Source of the DNA: Neostapfia colusana | Lineage: Eukaryota; Streptophyta; Magnoliopsida; Poales; Poaceae | Assembly (NCBI GenBank): GCA_030760725.1 | Contig: JASWHV010000016.1 | Span: 12,949,084-13,013,083, forward strand | Direction: 5' to 3' | DNA: 64,000 nucleotides | Shown here: in pieces, positions 9,583-21,154 of the stretch | How positions within the stretch are numbered: the stretch's first letter is position 1 | How the letters are laid out: each line of letters opens with the position of its first letter | Notes under the pieces: model-generated | The model's input: only the letters and a program-made list of their open reading frames with translations | Told to the model about the DNA's origin: nothing | Databases searched by the model: none | Made by a program: the position numbers and the translations under genes

Positions 9583-11429
9583 CTGCAACCATACGACAAT
9601 AATATCAGTCCCACAACATTTGCATGCAGTCTAATTAAATGGGCGTAAAAACATTATGACAACAAACATGCGATATATCTCGTAAGTAGATAATGTAATA
9701 ACTTTGCACAAGCTACCCCATTACCAGACCAAACACAAGCTAGTTTAATCCAACTTTATGAACCTCCTCTTTGGAAGCTCACCATAACTAGGTTTGGTCA
9801 CTACGAGACATTACTATCGCGTTGTCATCACGTATCCACCCGTAGGGTACAACATCCTCTCCAAAGAGTTCAACTGTTATTCTTCTGTCAGAATGACCAG
9901 TTTCTATCTATTCCAAGTTTTGATCTGGTTATGGGCATTTTCATGACTCAAGTTGAATACCAAAGTTAAAGTTAACTTCAGTATCTTTACAACGAGTACT
10001 TATTTGCCCTCAGATCAGCTTTGGTTAAAAATTTATGCTAATTCAAAGTCAACAGAATTTCTGGAAGAATTTTAACAGCACCTCCCTTGGAAGTGGCTGT
10101 TTTCAACCCTGGTTTCCACTGAAATCTGTGCTGAAATTTCAGAAATTTTGAATTGCAAAGATGTCACACATCTTTTACTCTTTCTAAGGATGTATTATAT
10201 ACTAATTTTTATTTTTCACCTGGGAGTTATGTTTGAAAAAAAACAGAACAGCTCAGAGAATGTTTTACTCTGTCCGGGTTCTGGACAGTTTACATTCCTC
10301 TGGAATTTAAGCCAGCTTAAGGTGAGTTTCAGTTCTGGAAGTCTACAACAAAGTTGTAGAGTACTTCAATACCTTTCCAGAACTATATAGCACACCTATC
10401 TCGGCTAAAAGACCTGTGAGTTATGCCCTGTTGAAGATCAGCAAACTTGCTGTCCCAAAACAGAGCACTCTGTTTTTCAGCCTTTTTGGAACTACACTCA
10501 TCACTATCCCATTCTTATACCTAACCAGGGTCCTAAATGTGGAACCTATAGATTTTAATTCCTTGTTATCATTATTTTTACGCATATGCCTACAATTACT
10601 CGGTACTACGTTCCTCACCAAAGAAAATCCTAACCGGATCATACCGGCATATACGTCTCAAGTGTGGCACTAAACGGTCTCTCGCACACGTTTTCTACAC
10701 GGATACATACGTGGTTAGTACCTGCAGAAGACCACAAAATAATGGTGCACTCAATGGTTGTTCATTCCAGGCAGTTCCATATTTGAAAGTAAATACAAAC
10801 GCCTGTATCATTGTCATACGGCCGTCCTTGAGCTAAGTCACGTCTCAAGGTACGTGATCGTGTTTCAACACCACACGACGGGGAACCCGAGTAGGTCATG
10901 AACGGGTCGTCACGGATGGGAATGTTATCAACCCAACAGATACCACCTACTGCCCTGCAGGGCACGCCGATGACAAGCGCTGCGTATGTCCTCCTGGGCT
11001 ATTTCCAGACGAACACACTCTTGCATTACTGACCACGCGATGGGGTCTCCACTTATTTGCCTAATGCACGCTAGGGATCAGCGCTGCATATGAACTCAGA
11101 GACATGAAGAGTCCAAGAGCTTCATATTGACGTCTCACACCAAGCTGTGAGACCTATCCCTGAACCACGTTCCTTGTCAGGGAGAGCTAACCGAAATTGA
11201 ACCGCTTTCGGTGGCGTTCCTTACAATACTTACCAGAGCGTAGGTGCGTCGTTACAATAATTGAAATTCAGAATTATAACACATAGGTTAGTCTTTGCCA
11301 CTTTAAGTAACTATGCTAATATAGTCCTTACTTGGGCAACTACCGGTAGATCACCGTATACCTAAATTTTTTTCCCATAATGCCGTCCTTAAGTACTGTG
11401 CTATCCCCACTGCAGATCTGATACCAGGC
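9583..11429 (-). other. TEK1 untranslated leader between 5' LTR and gag
   Basis: About 1.85 kb between the primer-binding site and the gag start, with no convincing coding frame. An AT-rich stretch (9700-10690) ends in TTGCAG right before the gag ATG, suggesting the leader is spliced. A moderately conserved block near 10810-10930 resembles the Z2 leader near 62470-62570 (shared CCCCGTC.TGTGGT pattern), so the two families probably have homologous leaders. Confidence 0.6.
11417..11426 (-). promoter_or_regulatory. Primer-binding site of TEK1 (initiator-Met tRNA)
   Basis: TGGTATCAGA on the minus strand, three bases inside the end of LTR-B, matches the 3' end complement of initiator methionine tRNA, the usual primer of chromovirus-type gypsy elements. 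It identifies LTR-B as the 5' LTR of the intact internal region. Confidence 0.85.
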
Positions 11430-11686
11430 TGTGGCGGACCGGAATCCGCTCATCCAGGATCGCAGAGGGTGGTGCCGCGCGATGCGACACCCGACAGCAC
11501 ACGTCATAAGAACACATTATATTACATGGGAAAACAAACTGAATGTACAAAGTAGTACACTTCTCAGTTACAAACTAGGGTCTTTATTACACAGCGGAAG
11601 TATCTTTTGTACAACTCACGCCCGCCTATCTAGCAAAAGTCGGTTGCCCAGCCCTAGGGCAACCCACACTAGCTGCACTCCTCAGC

Positions 11687-11784
11687 TCAGCGCGGCGTGT
11701 ACGGCTCCCACTCAGCCGTGGTCCCCGACGGAGGGTAACCCTCGCAGGTGGACTCGTACTCCGAGTCCGTGGGTGGCTCTTCAC
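11687..11784 (-). other. LTR micro-gene exon B (TEK1 LTR-B)
   Basis: Homologue of 1390-1487. It is 98 bp, open, with the same acceptor and ends EWEPYTPR then TGA. Substitutions relative to LTR-A change single residues without breaking the frame. Confidence 0.4.
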
Positions 11785-12808
11785 CTGAAAAACACTTAAG
11801 CAGCAACCGTGAGCACAAAGGCTCAGCAAGGCTTAACCGACTTACCTAAGCATGAAACTCTACATGAGGTGTACCATGACATAGGATAGCAATGTTGCAG
11901 CAAATGGACACGCCTACACGTTCATCCTTAGTTCATCTTTTAGCAACAAGTTAACGGTTCATAAAGCTGAAATTTAGTGAGCAATATTTGGTGGCACACA
12001 TGTAGCAATTCAATTATATCATAACAGCAATATTGAATCATAACATTTCATTCATTAATCTACGTTACGACGCAGTGAACAAGCGATACTCGTCACCGCG
12101 AGGGACGGCGAATCGACTCGATATACACCTGCAGGGAAACCCAAAGAGCACGTCACGTACGCCCACCCGTGGAGCTGCACAGCACGCTCACTCGATGTCG
12201 TACGGGACAACCTTTCACCCAACAGACCAAACGTCGAACCGGTCGCACCGAAATGAGCAGGAGGTTCCCCACACGGAGCATCTCTCTATGCCCGTTGGCA
12301 GATTTCCACCTTGCTGCCGTCAACCTACACCTATAAATCGGTGTGCTATGCCTCGACGCCCGGAGGTTTAGGATACATCAGTTTATCGGGGCCCATATAT
12401 CCGATATGCCTTCGGTACGTTCAATACTTGTTCAGCAGGGCCGCACACGGATCGGTCCTCAATCGACACGGGCAGGGCCGCGCACACAAGACTCTCTCTT
12501 GCTGCGCCATAGCCCCTGCCTAGTCTCATTTTCATTACTAAAGTGATCTCACATCACTCAACCGAACCCGTGTGTCCCAAGCCAATCTCGCGAGTAGATT
12601 CCAACTACTCGACTTGTACCGAAGCCCTATGAATCTTTAAGCATAGCCTTTCTACTCGAGGTCCTAAACACTACCCTCACTCTTAGGAAAAATTCTGGTT
12701 ATGCAAGTGGGGTTCCATCCATCCTATACCTAATGCACATACATACTTCATATGACACATGTAAACAAAATAAAACTTATAAAAAGGTTAGTGCAAACCG
12801 GGGCTTGC

Positions 12809-12886
12809 CTTGTTGCTGCTGGTCAGGAGTTAGTTCTTCGTCCGGAAGAAGGAAATCCAGCACTTCCGGGGTCTCTTCTTCAATGG
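12809..12886 (-). other. LTR micro-gene exon A (TEK1 LTR-B)
   Basis: Homologue of 2511-2588. It is 78 bp with the same GTGTAG acceptor and AG|GCAAGC donor. One Ile codon is Thr here; the frame is intact. Confidence 0.4.
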
Positions 12887-15264
12887 CTACACGTTGAATA
12901 CAATACTACATGTAAATTTAAATGCAACGTGTAAACTTGAATACTTAACTGCTAATAACTCTAGCTAGCCCTCCCCTTCGGATCTGAAATTTTTATGGTG
13001 GATGGGTAGGATCCTAATCAGCGTTGTGACCAAGTTTTTTTTGAAACACAGTTCAATTGAACCTTGTACAAATAAAAGCCTATTTGGTCAATATTTGAGC
13101 CTCTAAGTAATTCCATGGTTTTTCATGGCTCCCACCATTATTTTCTGGAAACTAGAATTTAGGATGGTTCTAATGGAGTTGGTTTCATGTCATTTGAAGA
13201 ATTCTACAGAAAGTTATGCCCTAATTAAGATTTTGAGATAATCTGAAAAACGTTTCTGTACATTTTTCTATTTTCCCAGGGCAGTTCTCTTAATCACCCT
13301 ATTAGGGTAAATAAATGAACTTGGATGAGTCTGAAAATTTTACTGGGAATCAGGGATTTTCTAATGAACCTCTCGGCCAAATTTCAGAATTTTTCATAAG
13401 GTAGTTCTCCAGATAAAATTCCCAACAGTTTAAACTTTAGGGATTTAATTCTGGAAAACTATCCACTTTCATGAGCTGAAATTGGTATTGCTGGAAAGTA
13501 CTCAGAATTCTGAGTTCAGCAAAATTGGTTCATCGAATTTGGAGTTTCCTAGCCAAAGTTCTATTCATTTGAAGTTTGAACTGAAACTGGAAATTCCAAA
13601 AATGTTTAAATCCTGCGGGTGGGTCCACGCACACGTGTCGACCGCTGGAGCCGAGCCACACGGGGCCACAGACTCCTTCCCGCGCGGCCGCACTGGATCC
13701 TGGACCACAGAGAATCCCGCTCGCTACCTCCAGCCGCTGACGCGTGGGGCCTCCCCCCCTTCTTCTTGCTCCGGCCACCCGCGCAATCCCGCCGCCGAGC
13801 TCGCCGGAGCTCTTGCTGGAGAGGGGTTCCGGCCTTTGGAGCTTGCTGATTCTCGCCGCCTGTGCCTATCCCGGCCTGGGAAACACGGTGGCGCCCTCCC
13901 CGGAGCTTGACAACGGCCGGAACAGGGCTCCCGACGGCAACAGCGGCCGGGAGCTCACCGGCGACGTCGAACTCAGCATCCCCTGCACCTTTTTCGATGC
14001 GGTTTGCTCAGGGAGCTCCGCTGACACCTGCTGGTCACGGACATGGACACATGAAAACGGCGGTAACTACGACCTCATCGGTGACCTAGGCCGGATATCG
14101 GCTGTGCTTCAGAAAACTTCAAAGAACCGTAAACCTAGCCCACGGTTCTTACTGGTTTTCGATCCTAGGTGGTCGTGGCAGGGTGTAGATTGTGTGTTTA
14201 GCTCGGTACGCCTGGTGATAAGCCAATACTCGTGAATTTTGGGATTTGGGGGAGCTCGGCCTTAAGAACACCGAAGCGTTCCCGGAAGAAATTCTCCCCC
14301 GACGGTGCATGAAATGCCGAACGGTAAGGACAGGCAGAACCAGCACCTTGTGGCGATCGTTTCTTGTGTTGAGCGTCGGGCACGAGGAAGCCTGTGCTGT
14401 CCGGCCGCCAGCGATCAGAGGGCGGCGACTCCGGGTGAGCTGCTTCGGATGTAGGCGAGTGGAACCGAGAGGATGGGGAGCGAATTCACGCTGACAAGGG
14501 TGCGATCACGTGTTTTGTAGCCGGCGCCCTCATCCCCCGGAGCAGGAGGTGGCGCGGTGGCCGCGTTGGGACGGGGTCGACCCGTGCGCTGTCGGCCGCA
14601 GGGTGTTCGACCGCGTGCCCGAGTCAGTTTGGTTCTCAGGGTGGCTGGCCAGTGGGCCCTCTTCTCCCCTCTAATTCCTTCTCCCCCTTTCTGTTGTAAA
14701 TATCCCAGCTACTGAACATTGAATGGGAGACTTAGCCCCCAAGTCTTGGTTTGAATTTGAGTTTTCAAATTCAAACTTTGTTTGGTTAAATTTGCTTCAT
14801 GTTTAAACTGAAATTCAAATTCAGTTGTGAATTATTGCAAATTTAGCTCCCGACAAGATAAACTCCAATAGGGATGAAAATTGGTGGGCTAACTCAGAAA
14901 AATGTGCTGAGTTTGAATATGAAACTAACTTTTGAATTTGGGTGATGAAAGTTGCTGCAATTTGAATTTATATTCAAATTGGCCTCTTTTTCAAATAACC
15001 CAAAAAGTGCCTCAAAAAGTGTTGGATTTCTATGAAACTTGGACTGAACCTTCCCAAGACTTTTCAAGTCCTAGGGTTGAGCTCAACCTCTCAAGTTAAT
15101 GTGTAGAAACCCTACTTTGTGAAAGTGAAGGTTTCCCCGTCTAATTACCCTTTTGATGGAGGTTACTTGCTCTTCACCCTTTTTCCTAAGATATCCACCA
15201 TAAAAACTGTGGCGTAGTGAGGTGAAGCAAAATTTTTGCAAGTCCCTTTTCTTGGGCTTTTACA

Positions 15265-15277
15265 TCCCTCCCCCCTT
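15265..15277 (-). promoter_or_regulatory. Polypurine tract of TEK1, second internal region
   Basis: AAGGGGGGAGGGA on the minus strand directly before LTR-B. It shows that LTR-B is also a 3' LTR. Confidence 0.8.
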
Positions 15278-15390
15278 AAAAGAATCTCGTCCCGAGATTA
15301 CAAAAGAAGAGATAGCGATGTAATAGGGACTTACCCGTGTTGAGAAGGCATGAACTCCGGGTAATTTGACCGAAGGAACCCTTCGCTCTC

Positions 15391-16975
15391 CTACGTCGCT
15401 TCCTCAGCGGTGTGGTTGCTCCAGAGGATCTTGTAGAACCACAACGTTCTACTACGCGTGGTTCGGGCTTTCTCATCAAGGATTTCCACCAGATACTCAT
15501 CATATGTTAAATCCGGTTTCAGCTCGCTGATGTCTTTGGTAGGAACAGCAGCTGCATGCTTCAAACATTTTCGCAGTTGCGACACATGGAAAACATCATG
15601 GACACCAGCCAGGGAAGCCGGTAGCTCCAATCGATACGCTGCTGGTCCATACTTCTCGGTGATAGCATAGGGTCCAATGAAACGGGGAGCGAGCTTCCCC
15701 TTCACACCGAACCGGTGCACGCCCTTCATCGGAGACACGCGGAGGTACACGTGTTCACCGACGTCGAAGTGCAATGGTCTACATCTCTTATCAGCGTAGC
15801 TCTTCTGCCGGGATTGAGCGGCCTTCAAATTGGCTTGAATTGTCCGAACGCGGTCTTCGGCGTCGTTCACCACATCAACCCTGAATGTGACACTTTCACC
15901 GGACTCGCACCAGTTTAATGGGGTGCGGCATTTACGACCGTAGAGAGCTTCGTAGGGTGCCATCTTGATACTCGCCTGATAGCCGTTGTTGTACGAGAAT
16001 TCCGCCAATGGTAGGTGATCATCCCAGTTCCTACCATGGTGGATGGCACATGCTCTCAACATGTCTTCTAATACTTGGTTTACCCTCTCTGTTTGCCCAT
16101 CTGTCTGAGGGTGATAGGCGGAGCTCCTGATCAACTTAGTACCCATTGCAGCGTGTAGCTGCTCCCAAAAGCGAGATACAAATAATGCACCTCGATCTGA
16201 GACGATGGTCTTGGGTACCCCGTATAGGCATAGAATCTTCGCTATGTACAGCTCTGCATATTTGCCGGCATTGTAACGTGTATTCACCGGGATGAAGTGA
16301 GCCGTCTTGGTTAACCGATCAACGATTACCCATATGGAATCATGCTTGTTGGATGTTAGGGGTAATCCCAAAATGAAATCCATGCTCACATCTTCCAATT
16401 TCCATGCCGGGATCTTTAGGGGTTGCAACAGCCCTGATTTCTTCATGTGATCAGTTTTCACTCATCTACACGTATCACACTCGGATACGTACTTCGCTAC
16501 CTCCCGCTTCATCCGTGTCCACCAAAATTTCTTTTTCAAATCTTGGTACATCTTTTTGCTGCCCGGATGAATGGAGTATTTAGACAAGTGAGCTTCATCG
16601 AGGATCTTTTTCCTCAACTCCATATCTCGGGGTACGACTATGCGGTCATTAAACCATAGCGTCCCCTCATCATCCTTCCGGAAACACTTGACCTCTCCAT
16701 TGTCTATCCGTCTCCGGAGATGTGCCATGCCTTTATCCGTCTTCTGAGCTGCAATGATGTCCTCCCTAATAGTAGGGATGAGGGCAAGGTTGTACAGCGA
16801 TCCATAAGGAACCAAGTATAAACTTGGCTCTTCCTCCTCCACCGGTGTAATGGTGAGGTGATGGACATGTGATTTCCGACTCAGCGCGTCGGCAACTACA
16901 TTCGCCTTGCCGGGGTGGTAGTGGATCTCAATTTCATAGTCTTTGATTAACTCTAGCCACCTCCTTTGTTTCATG
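15391..16975 (-). pseudogene. TEK1 second copy: truncated pol (RNase H end, integrase, tail)
   Basis: Colinear with 5098-6685 of the first copy and roughly 1% different by eye. It begins inside RNase H (KQRRWLELIKDYE) and contains the integrase zinc finger and the DDE core. It carries one private stop, TGA at 16462-16464, where the first copy has CGA (Arg), and shares the TAG at the chromodomain. Gag, protease, reverse transcriptase and the leader are missing. The upstream end is cut at about 16975, where filler DNA joins it to the LTR-C fragment. Confidence 0.85.
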
Positions 16976-17012
16976 TTCATAGTCTTTGATTAATTTCATA
17001 GTCTTTGATTAA
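16976..17012. repeat. Filler DNA: two templated 18-19-bp copies at a deletion junction
   Basis: The native pol sequence TTTCATAGTCTTTGATTAA (16932-16950) is repeated twice more at 16976-16993 and 16994-17012, directly before the switch into LTR-C. Such short local copies are typical of error-prone end joining with template slippage. They mark the deletion that removed most of the second internal region and part of its 5' LTR. Confidence 0.8.
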
Positions 17013-17015
17013 TTT

Positions 17016-18029
17016 GATCCTAGGTGGTTGTGGCAGGGTGTAGATCGTGTGTTTAGCTCGGTACGCCCGGTGATAAGCCAATACTCGTGAATTTTGGGAT
17101 TTGGGGGAGCTCGGCCTTAAGAACACCGAAGCGTTCCCGGAAGAAATTCTCTCCCGACGGTGCATGAAATGCCGAACGGTAAGGACAGGCAGAACCAGCA
17201 CCTTGTGGCGATCGTTTCTTGTGTTGAGCGTCGGGCACGAGGAAGCCTGTGCTGTCCGGCCGCCGGCGATCAGAGGGCGGCGACTCCGGGTGAGCTGCTT
17301 CGGATGTAGGCGAGTGGAACCGAGAGGATGGGGAGCGAATTCACGCCGACAAACTGTCGGCCGCAGGGTGTTCGACCGCGTGCCCGAGTCGGATTGGTTC
17401 TCAGGGTGGCTGACCAGTGGGCCCTCTTCTCCCCTCTAATTCCTTCTCCCCCTTTCTGTTGTAAATATCCCAGCTACTGAACATTGAATGGGAGACTTAG
17501 CCCCCAAGTCTTGGTTTGAATTTGAGTTTTCAAATTCAAACTTTGTTTGGTTAAATTTGCTTCATGTTTAAACTGAAGATCAAATTCAGTTGTGAATTAT
17601 TGCAAATTTAGCTCCCGACAAGATAAACTCCAATAGGGATGAAAATTGGTGGGCTAACTCAGAAAAATGTGCTGAGTTTGAATATGAAGCTAACTTTTGA
17701 ATTTGGGTGATGAAAGTTGCTGCAATTTGAATTTACATTCAAATTGGCCTCTTTTTCAAATAACCCAAAAAGTGCCTCAAAAAGTGTTGGATTTCTATGA
17801 AACTTGGACTGAACCTTCCCAAGACTTTTCAAGTCCTAGGGTTGAGCTCAACCTCTCAAGTTCATGTGTAGAAACCCTACTTTGTGAAAGTGAAGGTTTC
17901 CCCCTCTAATTACCCTTTTGATGGAGGTTACTTGCTCTTCACCCTTTTTCCTAAGATATCCACCATAAAAACTGTGGCGTAGTGAGGTGAAGCAAAATTT
18001 TTGCAAGTCCCTTTTCTTGGGCTTTTACA
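17016..18029 (-). repeat. TEK1 LTR-C fragment (outer 5' LTR remnant)
   Basis: Matches the upstream ~1.1 kb of the LTR (14161-15264 in LTR-B) and ends at TGTAAAAG next to the right target duplication. Near 17350 it lacks roughly 90 bp present in LTR-A and LTR-B, joined within GACAA/CTGTCGG sequence. Its outer end is intact, so the array's original 5' boundary is preserved. Confidence 0.85.
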
Positions 18030-18034
18030 CGTTT
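18030..18034. repeat. Target-site duplication, right copy (CGTTT)
   Basis: Matches 1128-1132. Removing TEK1 and one copy restores a continuous codon series in the Tat-P antisense gene. Confidence 0.9.
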
Positions 18035-19122
18035 CTTCTCTGGATGCCCGTGGGCCGGCTTCTTCCCCTTCCCCTTGTCGGCGTCTTGAGTTCCGCCGGC
18101 TCTTGGGATGGGTTTGGCAGCGACAGACGCCTCGCGCCCCGATCCGGAGCGCTCGGTTCCCGGGATCGAGATGCCCCGGAAGGCATCCCCAACCTGCCGG
18201 ACGGCGATCCCGATGTCGCCGAGGTTTGGCATCTTCCACAGTAGCTCTGACCTCCTCTGCGGCTCTAAGAAGAGGGGAGTGGCAGAGGACGGAAGGGCGG
18301 GGTCGCCACTGGGGATGAAGTCGCCGCTCACCTTGCCCACCATCTCATACAGCTCCTCGTCGGAAGGATCAGAGCCGGGACCCCTCTCCAACCTGGTACA
18401 GTCCTGCTCGCCAGAGTAGTACCACGCTGGGCGACTGCGCTGCTGCAAGGGTGCAATACGGCGCGACATAAACTCCATCAGCACCATCAGGGACGTTAGC
18501 CCATCGTTGGCCAAGAACCGGATCCGCTCCAAGACCGGTGCGTACTCCTGCTCCAACTCTGGGACCTCCTCCCAGAAGCGACGCTCGGTGGTTGGGCCAG
18601 CGGTCAGGAGCTGTAGGCGATCGTGCTCGTCGGTCTGCACGACCACCAGCTCTCCCTCCAGTTTCCCCACCTCGACGCACTGAAAGGCAGAAGGTACCCA
18701 GAGACCTTTGGGTCCTTGCAGTGATGCTGGAAATAGTACGCCCCCATCTGGGTCTTCGAGTCGCGCCCGGTCGTCCGCAACATGAAGAAGTAGCAAAAGA
18801 GCGTCACCGAAGCGTGCACCCCCACAAACATCTCACAGAAGTGGACGAAGACAGCGGCCATTGCGAAGGAGTTGGGAGAGAGGTGGTGGAGCTGGAGACC
18901 ATACGTCTCCAGCAATGTGACAAAGAAGGAGGAAATTGGCGGGACGAACCCCGCCAGGGCATAGGCAGTAAAGAAGACCATCTCCCCCTTTTCCAGGAGC
19001 AGGGGGAGAGATCCCCGGCGGAGCCGGCGTTTCTGTTCCTCCGTGTGCCAGCCCAGAAGCCTGCGCACTGGCCCGAGCTCGGCGGAACGAACGAGACGCG
19101 TTGGGAGCAAGTTGGAAGCCAT
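18035..19122 (-). pseudogene. Tat-P antisense gene (PF04195-type), 5' part
   Basis: Starts at the ATG at 19120-19122 (MASNLL) and encodes the conserved region of the grass 'putative gypsy type transposon' family (PF04195, recognised from memory of the family). It contains ALAGFVPPISSFF, ETYGLQLHHLSPNS and FVHFCEMFVGV, then QTDEHDRL and ERRFWEE. A one-base deletion near 18650, between WRESW and VVVQTDEHDRL, shifts the frame. Downstream the frame is open to the TEK1 insertion and continues at 1127. The Tat-Q copy is frameshifted at nearly the same place by a different lesion (a 16-bp deletion). The gene lies antisense between the missing pol and the 3' LTR of Tat-P, the place where extra antisense frames are known in Tat-lineage elements. 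Molecular role unknown. Confidence 0.8.
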
Positions 19123-19617
19123 GGCGGGGGAGAGCTCAAGGACAGGAAGACAAAGGCGCAAGAGTTCAAGGAAAGAGCGAGCACTAGGAAGTGCGAAGGG
19201 AAGCCGCGATGCGGGTAAGATCCCCTTTAAAAACTTTCCAGGAACGATTCGAAGTGATTCGAAAACCTTCGAATACACCGCATCGGCAACCGCATCGGCT
19301 CCAAGACCGAGCGCCGATGACAGGTGGGCCCAAGCCACCCAGCTGAAGCGGTGGGTCAAGGAGTCAGTCTCCCAAGAAGACGAGCCGGCAAGGCGCTTCG
19401 GTGGTTCCCAAAGAAAGCGCCGCAACGTGCAGAAGTGGCAGCCTTGGGAACCACCGCAGTAAAAGCAACCATCAAGTGGGTGCACGCTCCCATGATCCCG
19501 CGACTGTTCGTGCTCCGGCAGCGGTCAATGCGGGACTTAGAGAAAGTGCACGGAACAGGAGAGATGGAGGCCCCACCTCGGGCTCGCTATCTCCCCCGAG
19601 ATGGGCCCGGGGGCCAC
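19123..19617. other. Region between antisense gene and 3' LTR of Tat-P
   Basis: About 495 bp, similar in reverse complement to 26266-26739 in Tat-Q. It includes a TATA-like TTTTTAAAGGGG (minus, about 19224-19235), roughly 100 bp upstream of the antisense ATG. The equivalent in Tat-Q sits 112 bp upstream of its ATG. The right end (GGGCCCGGGGGCCAC) is the purine-rich, polypurine-like stretch before the LTR. No other gene is seen. Confidence 0.55.
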
Positions 19618-20690
19618 TGTCGGTACCCGCGATATGGGGTACCCCGCGCACAGGGGAAAATGCCTAAGGATCTCGCCCTTCTCCGCAGGGAGAGCTCCAA
19701 AGGCGCCACGTGTCCAGCAGGGCCGGACCTCCCTCTCCTCAGAGGAGAGCTCCGGGCTCACCACGTGGCCAACAGCAGCCAGACCTCCCCTCCGTGGGGA
19801 GGGCTCCGAAGGCGCCGCGTGTCCCGCGGGCCGGACCTCCCCTCCTCAGAGGAGAGCTCCGGGCCCGCCACATGGCCGACAGGAGCCGGACCCTCCGCGG
19901 GGAGAGGTCCGAAGGCTCCACGTGTCCTGCGGGGCCGGACCTCCCTCTCCTCAGAGGAGAGCTCCGAGCCCGCCACGTGTCCAGCAGAACAGCGCTGCCT
20001 GCCCCCGAGCGGTAGGCAGCGGGCGTAAAGACGCACCATACCTTGCCCGTACAAGTTATTCAAGGCCCGCGCCTTCCCAAGACGCGGAGACGCGCAGCAC
20101 GCCTCTGTCAGGTGCCGTTGTGCCCAGTCGCATCGCAGACTGGCGCGCGGTGTCAGAACCTACCAGCAAATAAACACAGCAACAAGACATCCCCTGCTGC
20201 CCCCGCCGTCATCAACCACTACGACTAGCATGCGGCATGGGAAGGGCGGCAAGACGAAGACTCGGAAGCCTTCGCCAGAGACAACTACCAACATAACTGC
20301 GGATACGATAGTCGGCAGGAAATCTCCCCGGGACCACCCGTCGGGTCCCGAGCCCCCCTTGTAAGCCACACGAGCCTTGGACTATAAAAGGCTCGGGTAG
20401 GCAACGTTAGCAAGGGTTCGCACTCCAGCAACTCACACCCTAGGCATAACTCATCCTCAAGCTCAGGACTCCGGTTCTGAGCAACAAGCAATACAGCGAG
20501 CACCTCTGCTCACCGTGGACGTAGGGTTTTACGCTCCGGCGGCCCGAACCACGTAAAACTCGCCGTGTCAAGCTCCTCCCTCACTCGTCCCTACGCTTAA
20601 GCTCTCCGCAAGCGACTAGCCCCTCCGAAAAAGAACCTCCGCGGGCTGCCCAGAGCAGGTCCGGGGGAAGTGTCGACCACACACTTCGAC
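19618..20690 (+). repeat. Tat-P 3' LTR
   Basis: Starts TGTCGGTACCC and runs to ...CTTCGAC, ~1.07 kb, the same family as LTRs at 40670, 55073 and (inverted) 24955. The upstream third is a GC-rich array of ~110-bp units, each with two CACGTG-core motifs (CCACGTGTCC, GCCACGTGGC) and a CTCCTCAGAGGAG palindrome. A TATA box (TATAAAAG) is at 20383-20390. The final A of the expected CGACA terminus is missing; the next base begins a fragment of another LTR. Confidence 0.85.
20383..20390 (+). promoter_or_regulatory. TATA box in Tat-P LTR
   Basis: TATAAAAG, conserved at the same position in all four LTRs of the family in this window (41581-41588, 55849-55856, and minus 25273-25280). Confidence 0.7.
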
Positions 20691-21154
20691 TGTATTGCTA
20701 CATGTGTGCCACCAAATATTGCTTACTAAATTTCAGATTTATGAACGGTTAACTTGTGGCTAAAAGATGAACTAAGGATGAACTTGTAGGCGTGTCCATT
20801 TGCTGAAATTGTACCACCCCATGTTTATTGTACACTACATATAGAGTCTCATGCCTAGGTGAGTCGGTTAAGTCTTGTTGAGCCATCGTGCTCACAGTTT
20901 CTGCTTTAGTGTTTTTCAGGTGAGGAGCCACCCACGGACTCGATTTACGAGTGCACCGGCGAGGGTTACCCTCCGTCGGGGACCACGGCTGAGTGGGAGC
21001 CGTACACGCCGCGCTGAGCTGAGGAGTGCAGCTAGTGTGGGTTGCCCTAGGGCTGGGCAACCGACTTTTGCTAGATAGGCGGGCGTGAGTTGTACAAATT
21101 AAAACTTCCGCTGTGTAATGCATACCTTAGTTTGTAACTGAACAAGTGTACTAC
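20691..21154 (+). repeat. Fragment of a TEK1-family LTR (plus orientation)
   Basis: Reverse-complement match to LTR-A around 1250-1720 but clearly more diverged. It contains an intact copy of exon-like segment B (20920-21017), 98 bp, with the GTTTTTCAG acceptor and ending EWEPYTPR-stop. Both ends abut unrelated LTR sequence, so it is a truncated relic. Confidence 0.8.
20920..21017 (+). other. LTR micro-gene exon B (diverged TEK1-family fragment)
   Basis: Third TEK1-family copy of the 98-bp segment. It is the same length and open, and several substitutions relative to LTR-A change residues (Glu to Ile, Ser to Cys) without a stop or indel. Confidence 0.4.

Larger units (their letters stand above)
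11430..15264 (-). repeat. TEK1 LTR-B (shared middle LTR)
   Basis: A 3835-bp LTR that serves as 5' LTR for the internal region to its left (next to the primer-binding site) and as 3' LTR for the partial internal region to its right (next to a polypurine tract). It aligns full length with LTR-A. One LTR shared by two internal regions is the signature of unequal recombination between LTRs, or of integration of a concatemer. Confidence 0.9.
1133..18029 (-). mobile_element. TEK1: tandem Tekay/Del-like Ty3/gypsy chromovirus array
   Basis: The element is on the minus strand. In plus coordinates the order is LTR-A (1133-4971), polypurine tract, pol-gag (5098-9582), leader, primer-binding site, LTR-B (11430-15264), a second polypurine tract, a partial second internal region (15265-16975), filler DNA, and an LTR-C fragment (17016-18029). 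LTR termini are TGTAAAAG...CCGCCACA. The whole array lies between one pair of CGTTT duplications, so it expanded (or integrated) as a unit. Long LTRs (~3.8 kb), a single gag-pol frame, an initiator-Met primer site and a C-terminal chromodomain-like tail fit the Tekay/Del lineage. Lineage is my inference from architecture, not from a phylogeny. Confidence 0.9.

Noticed and set aside
19324..20173. Frames of 190-234 codons over the Tat-P LTR
   Set aside because: Same repeat-driven effect as in the Tat-Q LTR; they run across the internal/LTR border.
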